A stretch of DNA of 64,000 nucleotides. It comes from a virus. A program made the position numbers and the translations under genes. The stretch is from positions 1 to 64,000 of the IMG/VR virus record IMGVR_UViG_3300030333_007172. One strand, 5' to 3'. The notes beneath the pieces are model-generated. The model saw nothing but the letters and a program-made list of their open reading frames with translations, made no database searches and had not been told where the DNA came from. This document shows positions 20,494-28,647 of this stretch, one piece after another. The number at the start of each line of letters is the position of its first letter. Positions within the stretch are counted from its first letter, which is position 1.

Positions 20494-21534
20494 TTAGGTG
20501 GTAAAAACATTTGTACTCGCTACTCTTTTATGTCCTGTTGGTTCTATGTAATCAAGCTTAAAAACTTTCATATTTGCACGAGTCTGATGAAGACTTCCAT
20601 CGACAGAAGATAACATTCTTGCAATAACAGTGGGCGTAAGGGGTGTCGCCGGAGTTGGCAACCCAAAACCAGGCGCTGGCGCGCCAAGAAGTACCCTATC
20701 TTGGCAATATATTAAAACCAAAGTTGAAAGTGCTCCTATTACATTTTCTAATAATCCACTTAGTTCATCAATGGCATCTTGCGTATTAAGCCCTTTGGCT
20801 ACGCCCTGCAGGGCCGGCACAGTTTTTCCCGGAAGACGAACTCCTGCCGGTGAAAGACCTAGCGCAAAGTTATAATTACCATCATAATTTCCAGCAATTA
20901 ACTCAATTGTAGGCGCCAAAGGAAGCGTGTCGCCTTTGGAGGAAACCTCGTGTTGACTACGAGAGCCACCTGTAACAATCTTTACTCCTTGCCTTCCAAT
21001 AATTCTTACTCCATCAGCTTTTACTGCAATGGCTGAACGACCTTTTATGTCTCCAATTCTGCTACCAAAAGCACCCCCATGTTCGTTTCTGGCCAATCCA
21101 AAATCTTCATCTACATTTGACATCTGACTTATATATATTCTTGCGGCGTCGTCAACAAAACTATTATTTACTATATCTCCATCCTGTGGTCCCTCGCCAG
21201 TCGCTATACGACCTGCGTATCTTCCTACTACGATATCAATGCAACTAGAATATTGAGCACCCTTAGAGCCGTAGCCACTTAGAAGATCTGAAGGTCTATC
21301 TGTTCCAAATACTATATTAGCGCGACCATCACCAACACGAGGATTTTTAATTATTTTTTCATTAGGGGCAGCATTAAAAGATATCTCTGGCTCTTGCGGG
21401 GTAGTATGAGCTAGTCCAGAATCTTGAGGAATATAGTTATAATTTTCTACTTCTTCTGCGCGGCGACGAGCAGTTGGTATACGTCGGCGGCGCGCCTCTG
21501 AAAAACCTGAATCATTCCAAATATATCTTGTCAT
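20494..21534 (-). CDS. Putative baseplate spike/hub-associated protein
   Basis: A 346-residue protein with an Arg-rich N terminus (residues 14-27). Its central segment around residues 165-185 reads GRSAIAVKADGVRIIGR then GVKIVTGG, alternating beta strands like those of phage spike or gp5/gpV-type beta-helix ends. It lies directly downstream of the OB-fold/peptidase hub gene and upstream of the 2178-residue gene. A spike or hub accessory role is inferred from the strand pattern and location; no catalytic motif is visible. SD AGAGA precedes the ATG. Confidence 0.5.
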   Translation of the reverse strand: MTRYIWNDSGFSEARRRRIPTARRRAEEVENYNYIPQDSGLAHTTPQEPEISFNAAPNEKIIKNPRVGDGRANIVFGTDRPSDLLSGYGSKGAQYSSCIDIVVGRYAGRIATGEGPQDGDIVNNSFVDDAARIYISQMSNVDEDFGLARNEHGGAFGSRIGDIKGRSAIAVKADGVRIIGRQGVKIVTGGSRSQHEVSSKGDTLPLAPTIELIAGNYDGNYNFALGLSPAGVRLPGKTVPALQGVAKGLNTQDAIDELSGLLENVIGALSTLVLIYCQDRVLLGAPAPGFGLPTPATPLTPTVIARMLSSVDGSLHQTRANMKVFKLDYIEPTGHKRVASTNVFTT

Positions 21535-21550
21535 TATTAATTATTTCTCT

Positions 21551-23263
21551 TTACAACAGAACTTGTGTGGATTCTTCCGGGGGCGCCACTAAGTGTAGAT
21601 GTCCATCATGATAATAGCAATCTCGAATTCCGGGAATCATGTTGATTTCTGGCTCCGCTTCTCCATTATATATGACATCTAGAAGAAAATCTCTATTGGC
21701 AGAGGTGCCCATACTTCCGCCAGAGACTGAAATATCAAAACCAGTTCCAGCCATGTGACCTTTTGTTGGTGGATTGTTTCCATAATATTCATTAAGCACA
21801 GCTAAAGATTCTGCGCTACCGCCTTCTGCGTAATCACATTTAAGCCACTCTGTTATCCAGTTTCTGCCTCCATATAATAGCCATATGTGATAACATTGCA
21901 TTGGCATGTTGATCTTGCCGGAGGACGGGTAACGAATCCACATATCTCGAAAATGCGGGTCGGCCGCGGCTCCAGTGTTGGCTGCATCGCCAGGGGCGCG
22001 GCGCCATGAGGCGGGAACTCCGTGAGGCCAAGTATAATTGGCCCAATTTATTAATTCTTTACAATTTGTTAACGTGTTGCTTGTTTTGCCACGGCAAACA
22101 TCGTCGAGCCAATCAGTGCCATTTTTTTTTGGAGGGGTTTGTAAATTAGGAGTTACTCCCTCGTTTAAATTCTCAACTGCCGATGAATAATTTTGCAGAC
22201 ATTTGCCCAATTGCCAATTCTTGTCAACGTTAGCATTCGTCATGCCTTCTCTAGAAGACCAGTCTCCAATCGCTTGGTACCCCCAGGAACCGGAATGATC
22301 TCCACCACCCCAAAGAGCGTTCCAAGCTCCAAAATTTCTGTTACGCAAGGTCATCATAGCGGAATCTTGAGAAGCTATGCTGCGATATCCAGAAGTTATT
22401 GTAACTTTCCACGGAGTTCCAGAAGTATAGGATATACCAGTTCTTTCCGTGGCGCCGCCAGTACAGCCACGCAAATTTTGTCCATATTTAGCATTGTAGT
22501 GGGGCACAGTGGATACTGTTGATTCAGATAGATGTCGATTTACTGCCGCCATTACAGCATTGAGCCATGCAATTGCCCCTGGAAGAGCTTTGTGGCGGCC
22601 GGGATTTAAAATATATGGTCCGCTAATTCTCTGCAATCTACTTTCTATTGAAACAGAGTCTGTAGGTACTATTTCTCTAATTTCTCCAGTGGTTGATCTT
22701 TCCTCCCTTGGGTTAAATCCTCTGAATGCAGCCGATAAAGAAGCACAATTTGTAGTAGTAGATGCTGAAGAAATAACCGCACTGTTGACGATCCCTTTAA
22801 AAGTTCCATACTGAAGATTGAACTTAACATCGCCAGCCTCTAACTCAACCTCTACTAAGTCTCCTATTGATGGTTTTGCTCCTGTATATCCCACTTCAGA
22901 TATAAATGTTGTATGCATACTTATTAAGTCTAAGGTTGTCTGTGTGTTGACAGACGTGTCTAATCGACACGGATCGGGAAGATAGTGGTGCGGAGAGGGA
23001 AGATCTCCGCCAACAATTCTACCTTTAAATTGAAATCTAGAAACAACTGTTGCGCCATCATCATGACTTCTTCCATAAAAATCATCAATTTGGGTACTGC
23101 TCATAGGCACTGGTTCTGCCAATACAATAGCTTGAAATGTCGTTTGGCTTCCATAAACATCCATACTAATAGCATCACGAGTAGATGCATTATTAGCTTC
23201 AGTGGCCATGTCAGGAGTTGTAAGTTCGCTAGGGTCAATATACCTTCGATTACGTCTTCCCAT
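21551..23263 (-). CDS. Baseplate hub-like protein with C-terminal M15-type peptidase
   Basis: At 570 residues this appears to combine a beta-rich N-terminal region (around residues 120-165, GDLVEVELEAGDVKF, resembling an OB-fold as in gp5-type hubs) with a peptidase-like C-terminal half. The latter has a TSGYRS segment, a GHMAGTGFDISV motif and a final HDGHLHL motif, which together match the zinc ligands and fold of M15 D-Ala-D-Ala carboxypeptidases (HxxxxxxD and HxH). The expected role is local peptidoglycan cleavage during tail penetration, replacing the lysozyme domain of T4 gp5. SD AGGAG is present, and the ATG overlaps the upstream stop (TAATG). Confidence 0.75.
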   Translation of the reverse strand: MGRRNRRYIDPSELTTPDMATEANNASTRDAISMDVYGSQTTFQAIVLAEPVPMSSTQIDDFYGRSHDDGATVVSRFQFKGRIVGGDLPSPHHYLPDPCRLDTSVNTQTTLDLISMHTTFISEVGYTGAKPSIGDLVEVELEAGDVKFNLQYGTFKGIVNSAVISSASTTTNCASLSAAFRGFNPREERSTTGEIREIVPTDSVSIESRLQRISGPYILNPGRHKALPGAIAWLNAVMAAVNRHLSESTVSTVPHYNAKYGQNLRGCTGGATERTGISYTSGTPWKVTITSGYRSIASQDSAMMTLRNRNFGAWNALWGGGDHSGSWGYQAIGDWSSREGMTNANVDKNWQLGKCLQNYSSAVENLNEGVTPNLQTPPKKNGTDWLDDVCRGKTSNTLTNCKELINWANYTWPHGVPASWRRAPGDAANTGAAADPHFRDMWIRYPSSGKINMPMQCYHIWLLYGGRNWITEWLKCDYAEGGSAESLAVLNEYYGNNPPTKGHMAGTGFDISVSGGSMGTSANRDFLLDVIYNGEAEPEINMIPGIRDCYYHDGHLHLVAPPEESTQVLL

Positions 23264-23556
23264 TAATTATCTCCTTTTTGTATTAAATCGAATAAGCTCT
23301 CTTTATCGCTTTCGGTTAACTCTAAACTTTCAGGATTAGATTTTTGCTTTAACGATATAATCTTAACTAACTGCTCGTTGGAGCGCTGCATTGTTTCAAT
23401 GTGTTTTGCTGCAACGGGGCTTAAACTTCTATTGTGTTCAGCATCCAAAGCAATTTGATTGGCGATCTCATTTAAGAATTCTTTAGCAATCTTTCTATCA
23501 TTTCGAATATTATCGAGCGCTTCAGTGATTAGTAAATCTAGACTTTTGTTACTCAC
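23263..23556 (-). CDS. Hypothetical helical protein, 97 aa
   Basis: Begins with GTG overlapping the stop of the sigma-factor gene (GTGA), indicating translational coupling. The sequence is predicted to be almost wholly helical and charged, without Cys, membrane segment or known motif. Its fixed place between the late sigma factor and the hub gene could suggest a small virion-assembly or regulatory protein, but I do not recognise the family. Confidence 0.75.
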   Translation of the reverse strand: MSNKSLDLLITEALDNIRNDRKIAKEFLNEIANQIALDAEHNRSLSPVAAKHIETMQRSNEQLVKIISLKQKSNPESLELTESDKESLFDLIQKGDN

Positions 23557-24263
23557 AGTAAACCATTCTCCCAGTCATTTTTAAAAGTAGAATACCTTTT
23601 TCTAAATTTTTTTAAAGAGTTTACTATCTGCTTAGTATTTAAGCCAGTTATTTCTCTAAGGTATAAATAAATAGCCTTTTTGTTAAAAATGTCAATATCT
23701 TCTTTTGACTCAAAAAGAATGTTAATTGCCTTATAAACTTTAAGATCGTTGTCTTTCATTTGACTTTCATCCCACGAACGTATTTCCTCATAAAACATTT
23801 TCCAGAATTCATCTTCTTCTCGTTCAGTAATATATGATTCAGTTGTAGAAAGGAATTCTTCTTCATGAGATTTTGATATATTATCAAGCTCAACTTCACG
23901 TAAGTTTTTCTTTTGTTGTTTTTTAACCTTGTGTATAAACCAGTTTTTAGTAATCACCGAAAAATAAGAAAAAGCTTTAGACCCTTTTGACGGATCATAT
24001 TTTTCTAAAATTGTCATTAGCCAAATTTTACACTCTTCTCGCAAAGAGTCACAATTTGGAAGATTGGTAAATTTATAAGTAAAAACTATTTTATCAACCA
24101 TTTCATTAAATGCAGGTCCAATATATTCTACATACAATTGAGTACGCTCTCGCATACAATTAGACTTAGTATATTGAATTATTGCGTCTTCATGAACTTG
24201 CGTAAAGTAATAATTCTTTTTAGCTTTGCTTCTGCGCTTCTTCGCTGGCTTCTTCGTCGTCAT
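23553..24263 (-). CDS. 55: Late-transcription sigma factor, gp55-like
   Basis: This 236-residue protein carries a sigma-70 region 2-type core: LREECKIWLMTILEKYDPSKG followed by KAFSYFSVITKNWFIHKVKK at about residues 77-115, the pattern shared by T4 gp55 relatives. gp55 binds host RNA polymerase core and the sliding clamp to recognise TATAAATA-type late promoters. The Lys/Arg-rich N terminus and a C-terminal helix-turn-helix-like segment (YLREITGLNTKQIVNSL) fit. It overlaps the preceding gene by 44 bases in another frame, so the true start may be slightly downstream. Confidence 0.88.
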   Translation of the reverse strand: MTTKKPAKKRRSKAKKNYYFTQVHEDAIIQYTKSNCMRERTQLYVEYIGPAFNEMVDKIVFTYKFTNLPNCDSLREECKIWLMTILEKYDPSKGSKAFSYFSVITKNWFIHKVKKQQKKNLREVELDNISKSHEEEFLSTTESYITEREEDEFWKMFYEEIRSWDESQMKDNDLKVYKAINILFESKEDIDIFNKKAIYLYLREITGLNTKQIVNSLKKFRKRYSTFKNDWENGLL

Positions 24264-24582
24264 CGTTTTCTTCTTCTACGTTGCTATCTTCCTGTGTCTG
24301 CTCTGTAAGCGAATAGATATATTCAAAAGTATCCATTTGCTCATTAAACGAGACTGCGTGCTCTAATAGGTGTTGTAACGTAGGATCTCCATAAAACGTC
24401 TCTAGTTCATATACTACTTTTAAATGTGCAGTAAAACTATTGACCATTTGTTGAAAATCCCCCAACTCTTCAGAAACCGACAACAATCTTACTATTGCGG
24501 CCCTGGCATAGACAAAAACACCTACATTAAACAACACAGACAAGGTTAAGACAGCGGACAAAATTATTTCAAGACGGCTCAT
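24220..24582 (-). CDS. Small membrane-anchored acidic protein
   Basis: A 120-residue protein with one N-terminal transmembrane helix (about residues 5-27) and a long soluble part ending in a strongly acidic tail (residues 98-115, runs of Glu and Asp). A strong SD (AGGAG) precedes the ATG. It overlaps both the zinc-ribbon gene upstream and the sigma-factor gene downstream, so the group is probably co-transcribed. The function is unknown. Confidence 0.8.
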   Translation of the reverse strand: MSRLEIILSAVLTLSVLFNVGVFVYARAAIVRLLSVSEELGDFQQMVNSFTAHLKVVYELETFYGDPTLQHLLEHAVSFNEQMDTFEYIYSLTEQTQEDSNVEEENDDDEEASEEAQKQS

Positions 24583-24832
24583 AGGTCTCCTTTTTTGCTT
24601 CTTCTTGTTGTTGCTTTAGTATCTCTTTGTTCGCTTCAATATATTCTTGTGTAAGAGCACCAATTGGTTCATCTTCATCTGCTTCAGTTTTTATAATAAT
24701 AGCAGAAGATAGCAGCTTTTGCATCTGTCCTTTGGCGCTACACAAGGTACACGTATCTATTTTTTCACTTATAAGGTGAAATATCATTTGTTCTTTTTTA
24801 CAAGCATTACATTGATAGCGATATCGTGGCAT
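24569..24832 (-). CDS. FmdB-type zinc ribbon protein
   Basis: The N terminus opens with MPRYRYQC and shows two CxxC knuckles (C8/C11 and C28/C31), the arrangement of FmdB putative regulatory proteins, followed by a helical Glu/Lys-rich tail. In phages such proteins are small and of unproven function; nucleic-acid binding or transcription modulation is likely. Its ATG overlaps the upstream stop (TAATG), and it lies two genes above the late sigma factor, which supports a regulatory role by context only. Confidence 0.8.
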   Translation of the reverse strand: MPRYRYQCNACKKEQMIFHLISEKIDTCTLCSAKGQMQKLLSSAIIIKTEADEDEPIGALTQEYIEANKEILKQQQEEAKKETYEPS

Positions 24833-25038
24833 TATTCCACGATGTTCTTTAGTTGCTCTTCATTTACTTCTGTATTGTCGAGCCTAACCGTAGGTGGATT
24901 TTTAACCACAAGTCCTTCCTTGTCGTTTTCCAACTTAAATCCTTTAAGCACTGGGACGATATCAGTCTGATGCATAAGTGATTCCTGAAGCGCCATCATA
25001 ATTGCGCCCAGGGCTTGGTTAGATAATTGCATTTCCAT
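24832..25038 (-). CDS. Conserved small phage protein, 68 aa
   Basis: A short protein with an N-terminal helix (LSNQALGAIMMALQESL) and a segment IVPVLKGFKL that I associate with small proteins of marine T4-like phages, without a known function. AGGAG lies 9 bases before the ATG. It is the first gene of the zinc ribbon / sigma factor run and follows the glycan cluster. Confidence 0.78.
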   Translation of the reverse strand: MEMQLSNQALGAIMMALQESLMHQTDIVPVLKGFKLENDKEGLVVKNPPTVRLDNTEVNEEQLKNIVE

Positions 25039-25049
25039 TATAATTTCTC

Positions 25050-26051
25050 CTATTGTTTTTCTACTTGGGTCTTTACCCAGTCATAAGTAATTTCCATTCC
25101 TTCTTGCAAAGGCTGTGATACAACCCATCCGACTTTTTCTTCATATAAAGTATTGTCAGAATTGCGACCATTTACGCCAACAGGGCATCGGTGCCCATAC
25201 TTTGCTTCGAATTCTTCGCCCTGAATGTTATAAATTGACAAATCTTTTCCAGAAATATCAATAACCATTTGGGCAAAATCATTCATTGAAATCATTTCTT
25301 CGGAACCAATATTAACTGGTCCAACAAAATCTGAATGCATTAGACGGTAAGTTGCTTCTACGCATTCATCTACATACAAAAATGATCTTGTTTGGGTTCC
25401 TGGTCCCCAAATTTCTACCGAGGATCCATCTTCTGCTTCGGCAACTTTTCTACAGAAAGCCGCAGGGGCCTTTTCGCGACCCCCAGTCCAAGTCCCACAA
25501 GGTCCAAAAATGTTGTGATATCGAGCGACTCTAACTTCTAGTCCCTTATTCCGCATAAATGCAAGGAACACGCGCTCAGAAAAAAGCTTCTCCCAGCCGT
25601 ACTCTGAGTCAGGGTCTGCTGGATATGCAGAGTCCTCAACGCAGTTTGGATTGTCGGGATCTAGTTGGTTGTGTTCTGGGTACATGCATGCAGAGGACGA
25701 GTAAAATACTCTCTTGACATTTTTCTTTACAGCTTCATGCACTACATTAAGGTTAACCAATGCAGAATTGTGCATAATATCTGCGTCGTTCTCGCCTGTA
25801 AACACGAATCCTGCGCCACCCATATCAGCGGCCAATTGATAGATTTCATCCATCTCTTCATCAATTACAGCAGCGACAACATTTGGATCTCGTAAGTCTC
25901 CAAGTACAAAATCATCTGCAAACTCATGCACGGGATGAAATTCGTTCTTCTTTAGGTCAACTCCGCGCACCCAATATCCTTTGGCTTTTAAAAATTTAAC
26001 GAGGTGTCCGCCAATAAAACCACCTGCTCCGCATACTAATGCCTTCTTCAT
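25050..26051 (-). CDS. GDP-mannose 3,5-epimerase-like SDR
   Basis: This 333-residue extended short-chain dehydrogenase matches plant-type GDP-mannose 3,5-epimerase closely. It has the GAGGFIGGH nucleotide-binding loop (8-16), AADMGGAGF (74-82), SSSACMYP with the catalytic Cys at 122, the YxxxK pair Y151/K155, and GREKAPAAFCRK (191-202) bearing the second catalytic Lys. The family converts GDP-D-mannose to GDP-L-galactose/GDP-L-gulose via a 4-keto intermediate. A cytoplasmic enzyme, it probably supplies an activated sugar to the glycosyltransferases upstream. SD AAGGAG is present. A relative such as a GDP-6-deoxy-hexose reductase cannot be fully excluded, but the epimerase motifs are intact. 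Confidence 0.85.
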   Translation of the reverse strand: MKKALVCGAGGFIGGHLVKFLKAKGYWVRGVDLKKNEFHPVHEFADDFVLGDLRDPNVVAAVIDEEMDEIYQLAADMGGAGFVFTGENDADIMHNSALVNLNVVHEAVKKNVKRVFYSSSACMYPEHNQLDPDNPNCVEDSAYPADPDSEYGWEKLFSERVFLAFMRNKGLEVRVARYHNIFGPCGTWTGGREKAPAAFCRKVAEAEDGSSVEIWGPGTQTRSFLYVDECVEATYRLMHSDFVGPVNIGSEEMISMNDFAQMVIDISGKDLSIYNIQGEEFEAKYGHRCPVGVNGRNSDNTLYEEKVGWVVSQPLQEGMEITYDWVKTQVEKQ

Positions 26052-26060
26052 TTTAACTCC

Positions 26061-26834
26061 TTAAATAGTATATCCCAACAATCTTAATTCAGATGCATAC
26101 GTCTCATTAAGTTTGTCAATGTGTTTAGGATTAATCCAATCTTTCCAATTCTTTTTTTTTCCGACATATACATGTCTACCGTGCAAACCGCTGTGGTGAT
26201 CGCCTTGGGAAAACTCTGTAAATGTTAATTGTAATTTAATTGCTGCTTCTTTGCCAAAGTTATTGTTCATATAACTTCTTTGCTCGTGAGTTATTTCTAC
26301 TAAATATATATCTTCAATAATATCATAAATATAATCTAAATTATCGTTAAATTTTTCATATTGCAGACAAAAAACATTCTTTTCTCCATAAAGCTCTTTA
26401 TAAAGCTTAAGATATTGACTTTGGCTCATCTCGCGGCCGAGGTGCTCTAAAAGCCAATCAAAATGTTGTGCCGGCATATATTGATACATATTATCATTAT
26501 CTGGCCATGGAATCCAATAATCTGGCGCTGGTGGAAAATTGTCAACAGCCACTCTCCATCTTGACACGAGAACATCTCTAGGGTCGCGATAAGTTAGAAA
26601 TACTTGTGGAGGAGCAGCAGCATTATTATTGGTTCTAAAATCAACGGGCTCGTGAGTTTTCCATGCTGTGTGGAAGAGGTGGGACAAAATTCTCCAGGCG
26701 AGAGTGGTGCCAGTTCGAGGGGAACCTGAAAGCACTACTTCTTTGTTGATGAGCGCGTCTGGTTTAATGATCGCATGCGCAATATCGTTATATAGAAGAG
26801 TTTCGTACCCGTCAATTGTTTTCTTTTCAATCAC
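26061..26834 (-). CDS. PAPS-dependent sulfotransferase-like protein
   Basis: The 5'-phosphosulfate-binding loop GSPRTGTT occupies residues 37-44 and the 3'-phosphate motif YRDPRDVLVSRW residues 82-93 (key Arg83 and Ser91), as in Golgi- and bacterial-type sulfotransferases. The likely reaction is sulfate transfer from PAPS to a sugar hydroxyl. The start is GTG within the end of the GDPD-like gene (8-base overlap). The neighbouring glycan genes make a carbohydrate acceptor likely. PAPS would come from the host; no sulfate-activation gene is in the window. Confidence 0.8.
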   Translation of the reverse strand: MIEKKTIDGYETLLYNDIAHAIIKPDALINKEVVLSGSPRTGTTLAWRILSHLFHTAWKTHEPVDFRTNNNAAAPPQVFLTYRDPRDVLVSRWRVAVDNFPPAPDYWIPWPDNDNMYQYMPAQHFDWLLEHLGREMSQSQYLKLYKELYGEKNVFCLQYEKFNDNLDYIYDIIEDIYLVEITHEQRSYMNNNFGKEAAIKLQLTFTEFSQGDHHSGLHGRHVYVGKKKNWKDWINPKHIDKLNETYASELRLLGYTI

Positions 26835-27276
26835 GTCTTGTTTCCATATGTTCTTGCCACAATAGGGGATAATCAGTACATATGCCTGCTATGTGTTGTG
26901 GAATGCTCCTTGGAGAACCTAGTTCTACTACAAATGCATTTTCTATAAAAATGTTAGGGTAGCACCAGATGTCTCCGCTGCTTGTTAATGTCATTTTATC
27001 TTTTTCGTGCCAAAACCAATTTAGTTTACTGTTTTTAAACTTGACAATGCTTTCAAAATTTTTACAATGAATCCACATTTTATCATTAAAAAATAATTCA
27101 TCAACTTTATGTTGAGGTGCATCATGTCCTAAAAAATAATCATTATTTATTACCCACACATCTACTTCAACATCTAGATCCATATTGATTGCTTTTTGTA
27201 TTTGTGAAGGCACATTCTCTATTTTTTCATCTGGGCCATGTAACAAGCCACGATGTGCTATAATTTTAAAAGTCAT
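26827..27276 (-). CDS. Short glycerophosphodiester phosphodiesterase-like protein
   Basis: At 149 residues this is about half the usual GDPD length, but it keeps the family's catalytic landmarks: IAHRG at 6-10, an EN pair near 20, EVDVW near 37 and GHDAP near 49, all from the metal-binding mouth of a TIM barrel. GDPD enzymes hydrolyse glycerophosphodiesters. Embedded between two sulfotransferase genes, it may act on a glycan or phosphoglycerol substituent. The short length may mean a trimmed barrel; activity is uncertain. Confidence 0.7.
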   Translation of the reverse strand: MTFKIIAHRGLLHGPDEKIENVPSQIQKAINMDLDVEVDVWVINNDYFLGHDAPQHKVDELFFNDKMWIHCKNFESIVKFKNSKLNWFWHEKDKMTLTSSGDIWCYPNIFIENAFVVELGSPRSIPQHIAGICTDYPLLWQEHMETRRD

Positions 27277-27877
27277 ATCCGAATTCTTTTATATCGAGTC
27301 TATAGAAGTCTGCCACAGCATAGGCCATTTTTTCATTATAATATTGTCTATAATATCTAGAATCTCGACCATGACCCATTGTTTCGTTAATCATTCTTAA
27401 TGAACCTCTTTCTTTGTTAAGAGCCGTGCAGATGTCTGTGTAAGCTTGTTCTAAGTTTTCAAATCTTCCCACATAATCAGTTTTCATTTCGCCGGCGTAA
27501 GATAAAAAATAAACTTGAGGTTTAAAAAATAAATTCTGACTCCACAAAGAATCTTTTAAGTTTAAACACAAATTTTCAAAATTTCCAAACTCGCTAACTA
27601 ATAGTCGGTTTTCACAACGATGATGTCCCGAATATTGATGATTGCGCTTACGTGTAAAATCTCGCCACAGAGAAGTTAATCTATCCCATGGATTTCTTAC
27701 AATAGAGAATTTATAATAATCGATATGTTTTAAATAATCATGAGAAATAAAATGCTCTAAATTGTCATGATAAAGCGCTGGCTCCTCTGAAATCTGAAAT
27801 CCTAAAGCGTTTGTTAGTGCTTGTGAGGCTGTTTTAGGGATTGGGATGTGTATAAATTTTTCTTCATGGTTAATCAT
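27266..27877 (-). CDS. Sulfotransferase family 2-like protein
   Basis: The protein opens with FIHIPIPKTASQA (residues 8-20, PSB loop), has a SIVRNPWDRLTSLW motif (58-71, 3'-phosphate site) and ends with the YYNEKMAYAVADFYRLDI segment typical of carbohydrate sulfotransferases of the Sulfotransfer_2 family (heparan/chondroitin type). The usual IPKTAST loop appears as IPIPKTAS. It overlaps the genes on both sides by about 10 bases, so it is part of one transcript. The acceptor is presumably the glycan made by the cluster. Confidence 0.82.
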   Translation of the reverse strand: MINHEEKFIHIPIPKTASQALTNALGFQISEEPALYHDNLEHFISHDYLKHIDYYKFSIVRNPWDRLTSLWRDFTRKRNHQYSGHHRCENRLLVSEFGNFENLCLNLKDSLWSQNLFFKPQVYFLSYAGEMKTDYVGRFENLEQAYTDICTALNKERGSLRMINETMGHGRDSRYYRQYYNEKMAYAVADFYRLDIKEFGYDF

Positions 27878-28637
27878 TATTCTTTCTCCGATAAAACTCT
27901 TCTTGTGTTATTTGACGAGGGTAATTCCATTTGGCTCCCCATAAATATTTTTCATAATTTTCAATTGTCAATAACTCTACATTGTAAAGTTCTTGCCAAA
28001 AATCTTCTATATTAATACAACCAAATATTTTCATGTCTCGATATGACAAAGTTTTTAAAACAAGAGGCGCCCACGATGGAGGCGGCACTAAATTACTAAG
28101 GTGGTTTCTAGGTAGCTCGTGGTCTTCTAACCAGTTGTTTGCATAGTTTTGAAGCCCTCCATGATTGCAGTCCCAACGTTGCCAGCTTTTAAGCAATACA
28201 TCAAGAGGTCCGTATAGAAATAAATCACCAATAAACATACTCTTTAAAGATGTCATTTCAGTTACAACCATTTTTGTACCCTCTTCCGTTAAGATTTTGT
28301 GCATTTTATCGCAAATATTAGGAACAAGACTCGGGCAGTCTGCGCGTGATTTAAACGCATGGGTAAAGCCTTGTTGCCGGGCATGCAAGTACCCTAAATA
28401 TACAAAATAGGGATGACCAGAACCAAACTGTTCTTCTCGGATTACGTGCTCCCAGTGGACAAAATCTACTTTCTCTATTGTTTTACGATGAAGTGGCAAT
28501 CCGTGTCCTGTTAATATGATATAAGCCTCTGGATTTAAACGTCTAAAAGTGTCTACTGTTTTTTCTACTATATCCAGCTTTTGTTCTTGTCCGTTTCTTA
28601 TCAACACATGAGTTAAAACTATACAGTTATTTTTCAT
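27870..28637 (-). CDS. WavE-like putative glycosyltransferase
   Basis: A 255-residue protein with an FKSRADC motif near residue 95 and a GDLFLYGP segment near 138, the signature of WavE-type LPS core glycosyltransferases (R-x-D then a G-D/S-x-x-x-x-G strand). The N terminus (CIVLTHVLIRNG) resembles a GT-A Rossmann strand. It is one of three genes here with the R-x-D signature. SD AGGAT precedes the ATG. The donor and acceptor are unknown. Confidence 0.65.
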   Translation of the reverse strand: MKNNCIVLTHVLIRNGQEQKLDIVEKTVDTFRRLNPEAYIILTGHGLPLHRKTIEKVDFVHWEHVIREEQFGSGHPYFVYLGYLHARQQGFTHAFKSRADCPSLVPNICDKMHKILTEEGTKMVVTEMTSLKSMFIGDLFLYGPLDVLLKSWQRWDCNHGGLQNYANNWLEDHELPRNHLSNLVPPPSWAPLVLKTLSYRDMKIFGCINIEDFWQELYNVELLTIENYEKYLWGAKWNYPRQITQEEFYRRKNND

Positions 28638-28647
28638 ATTTTTTTTA

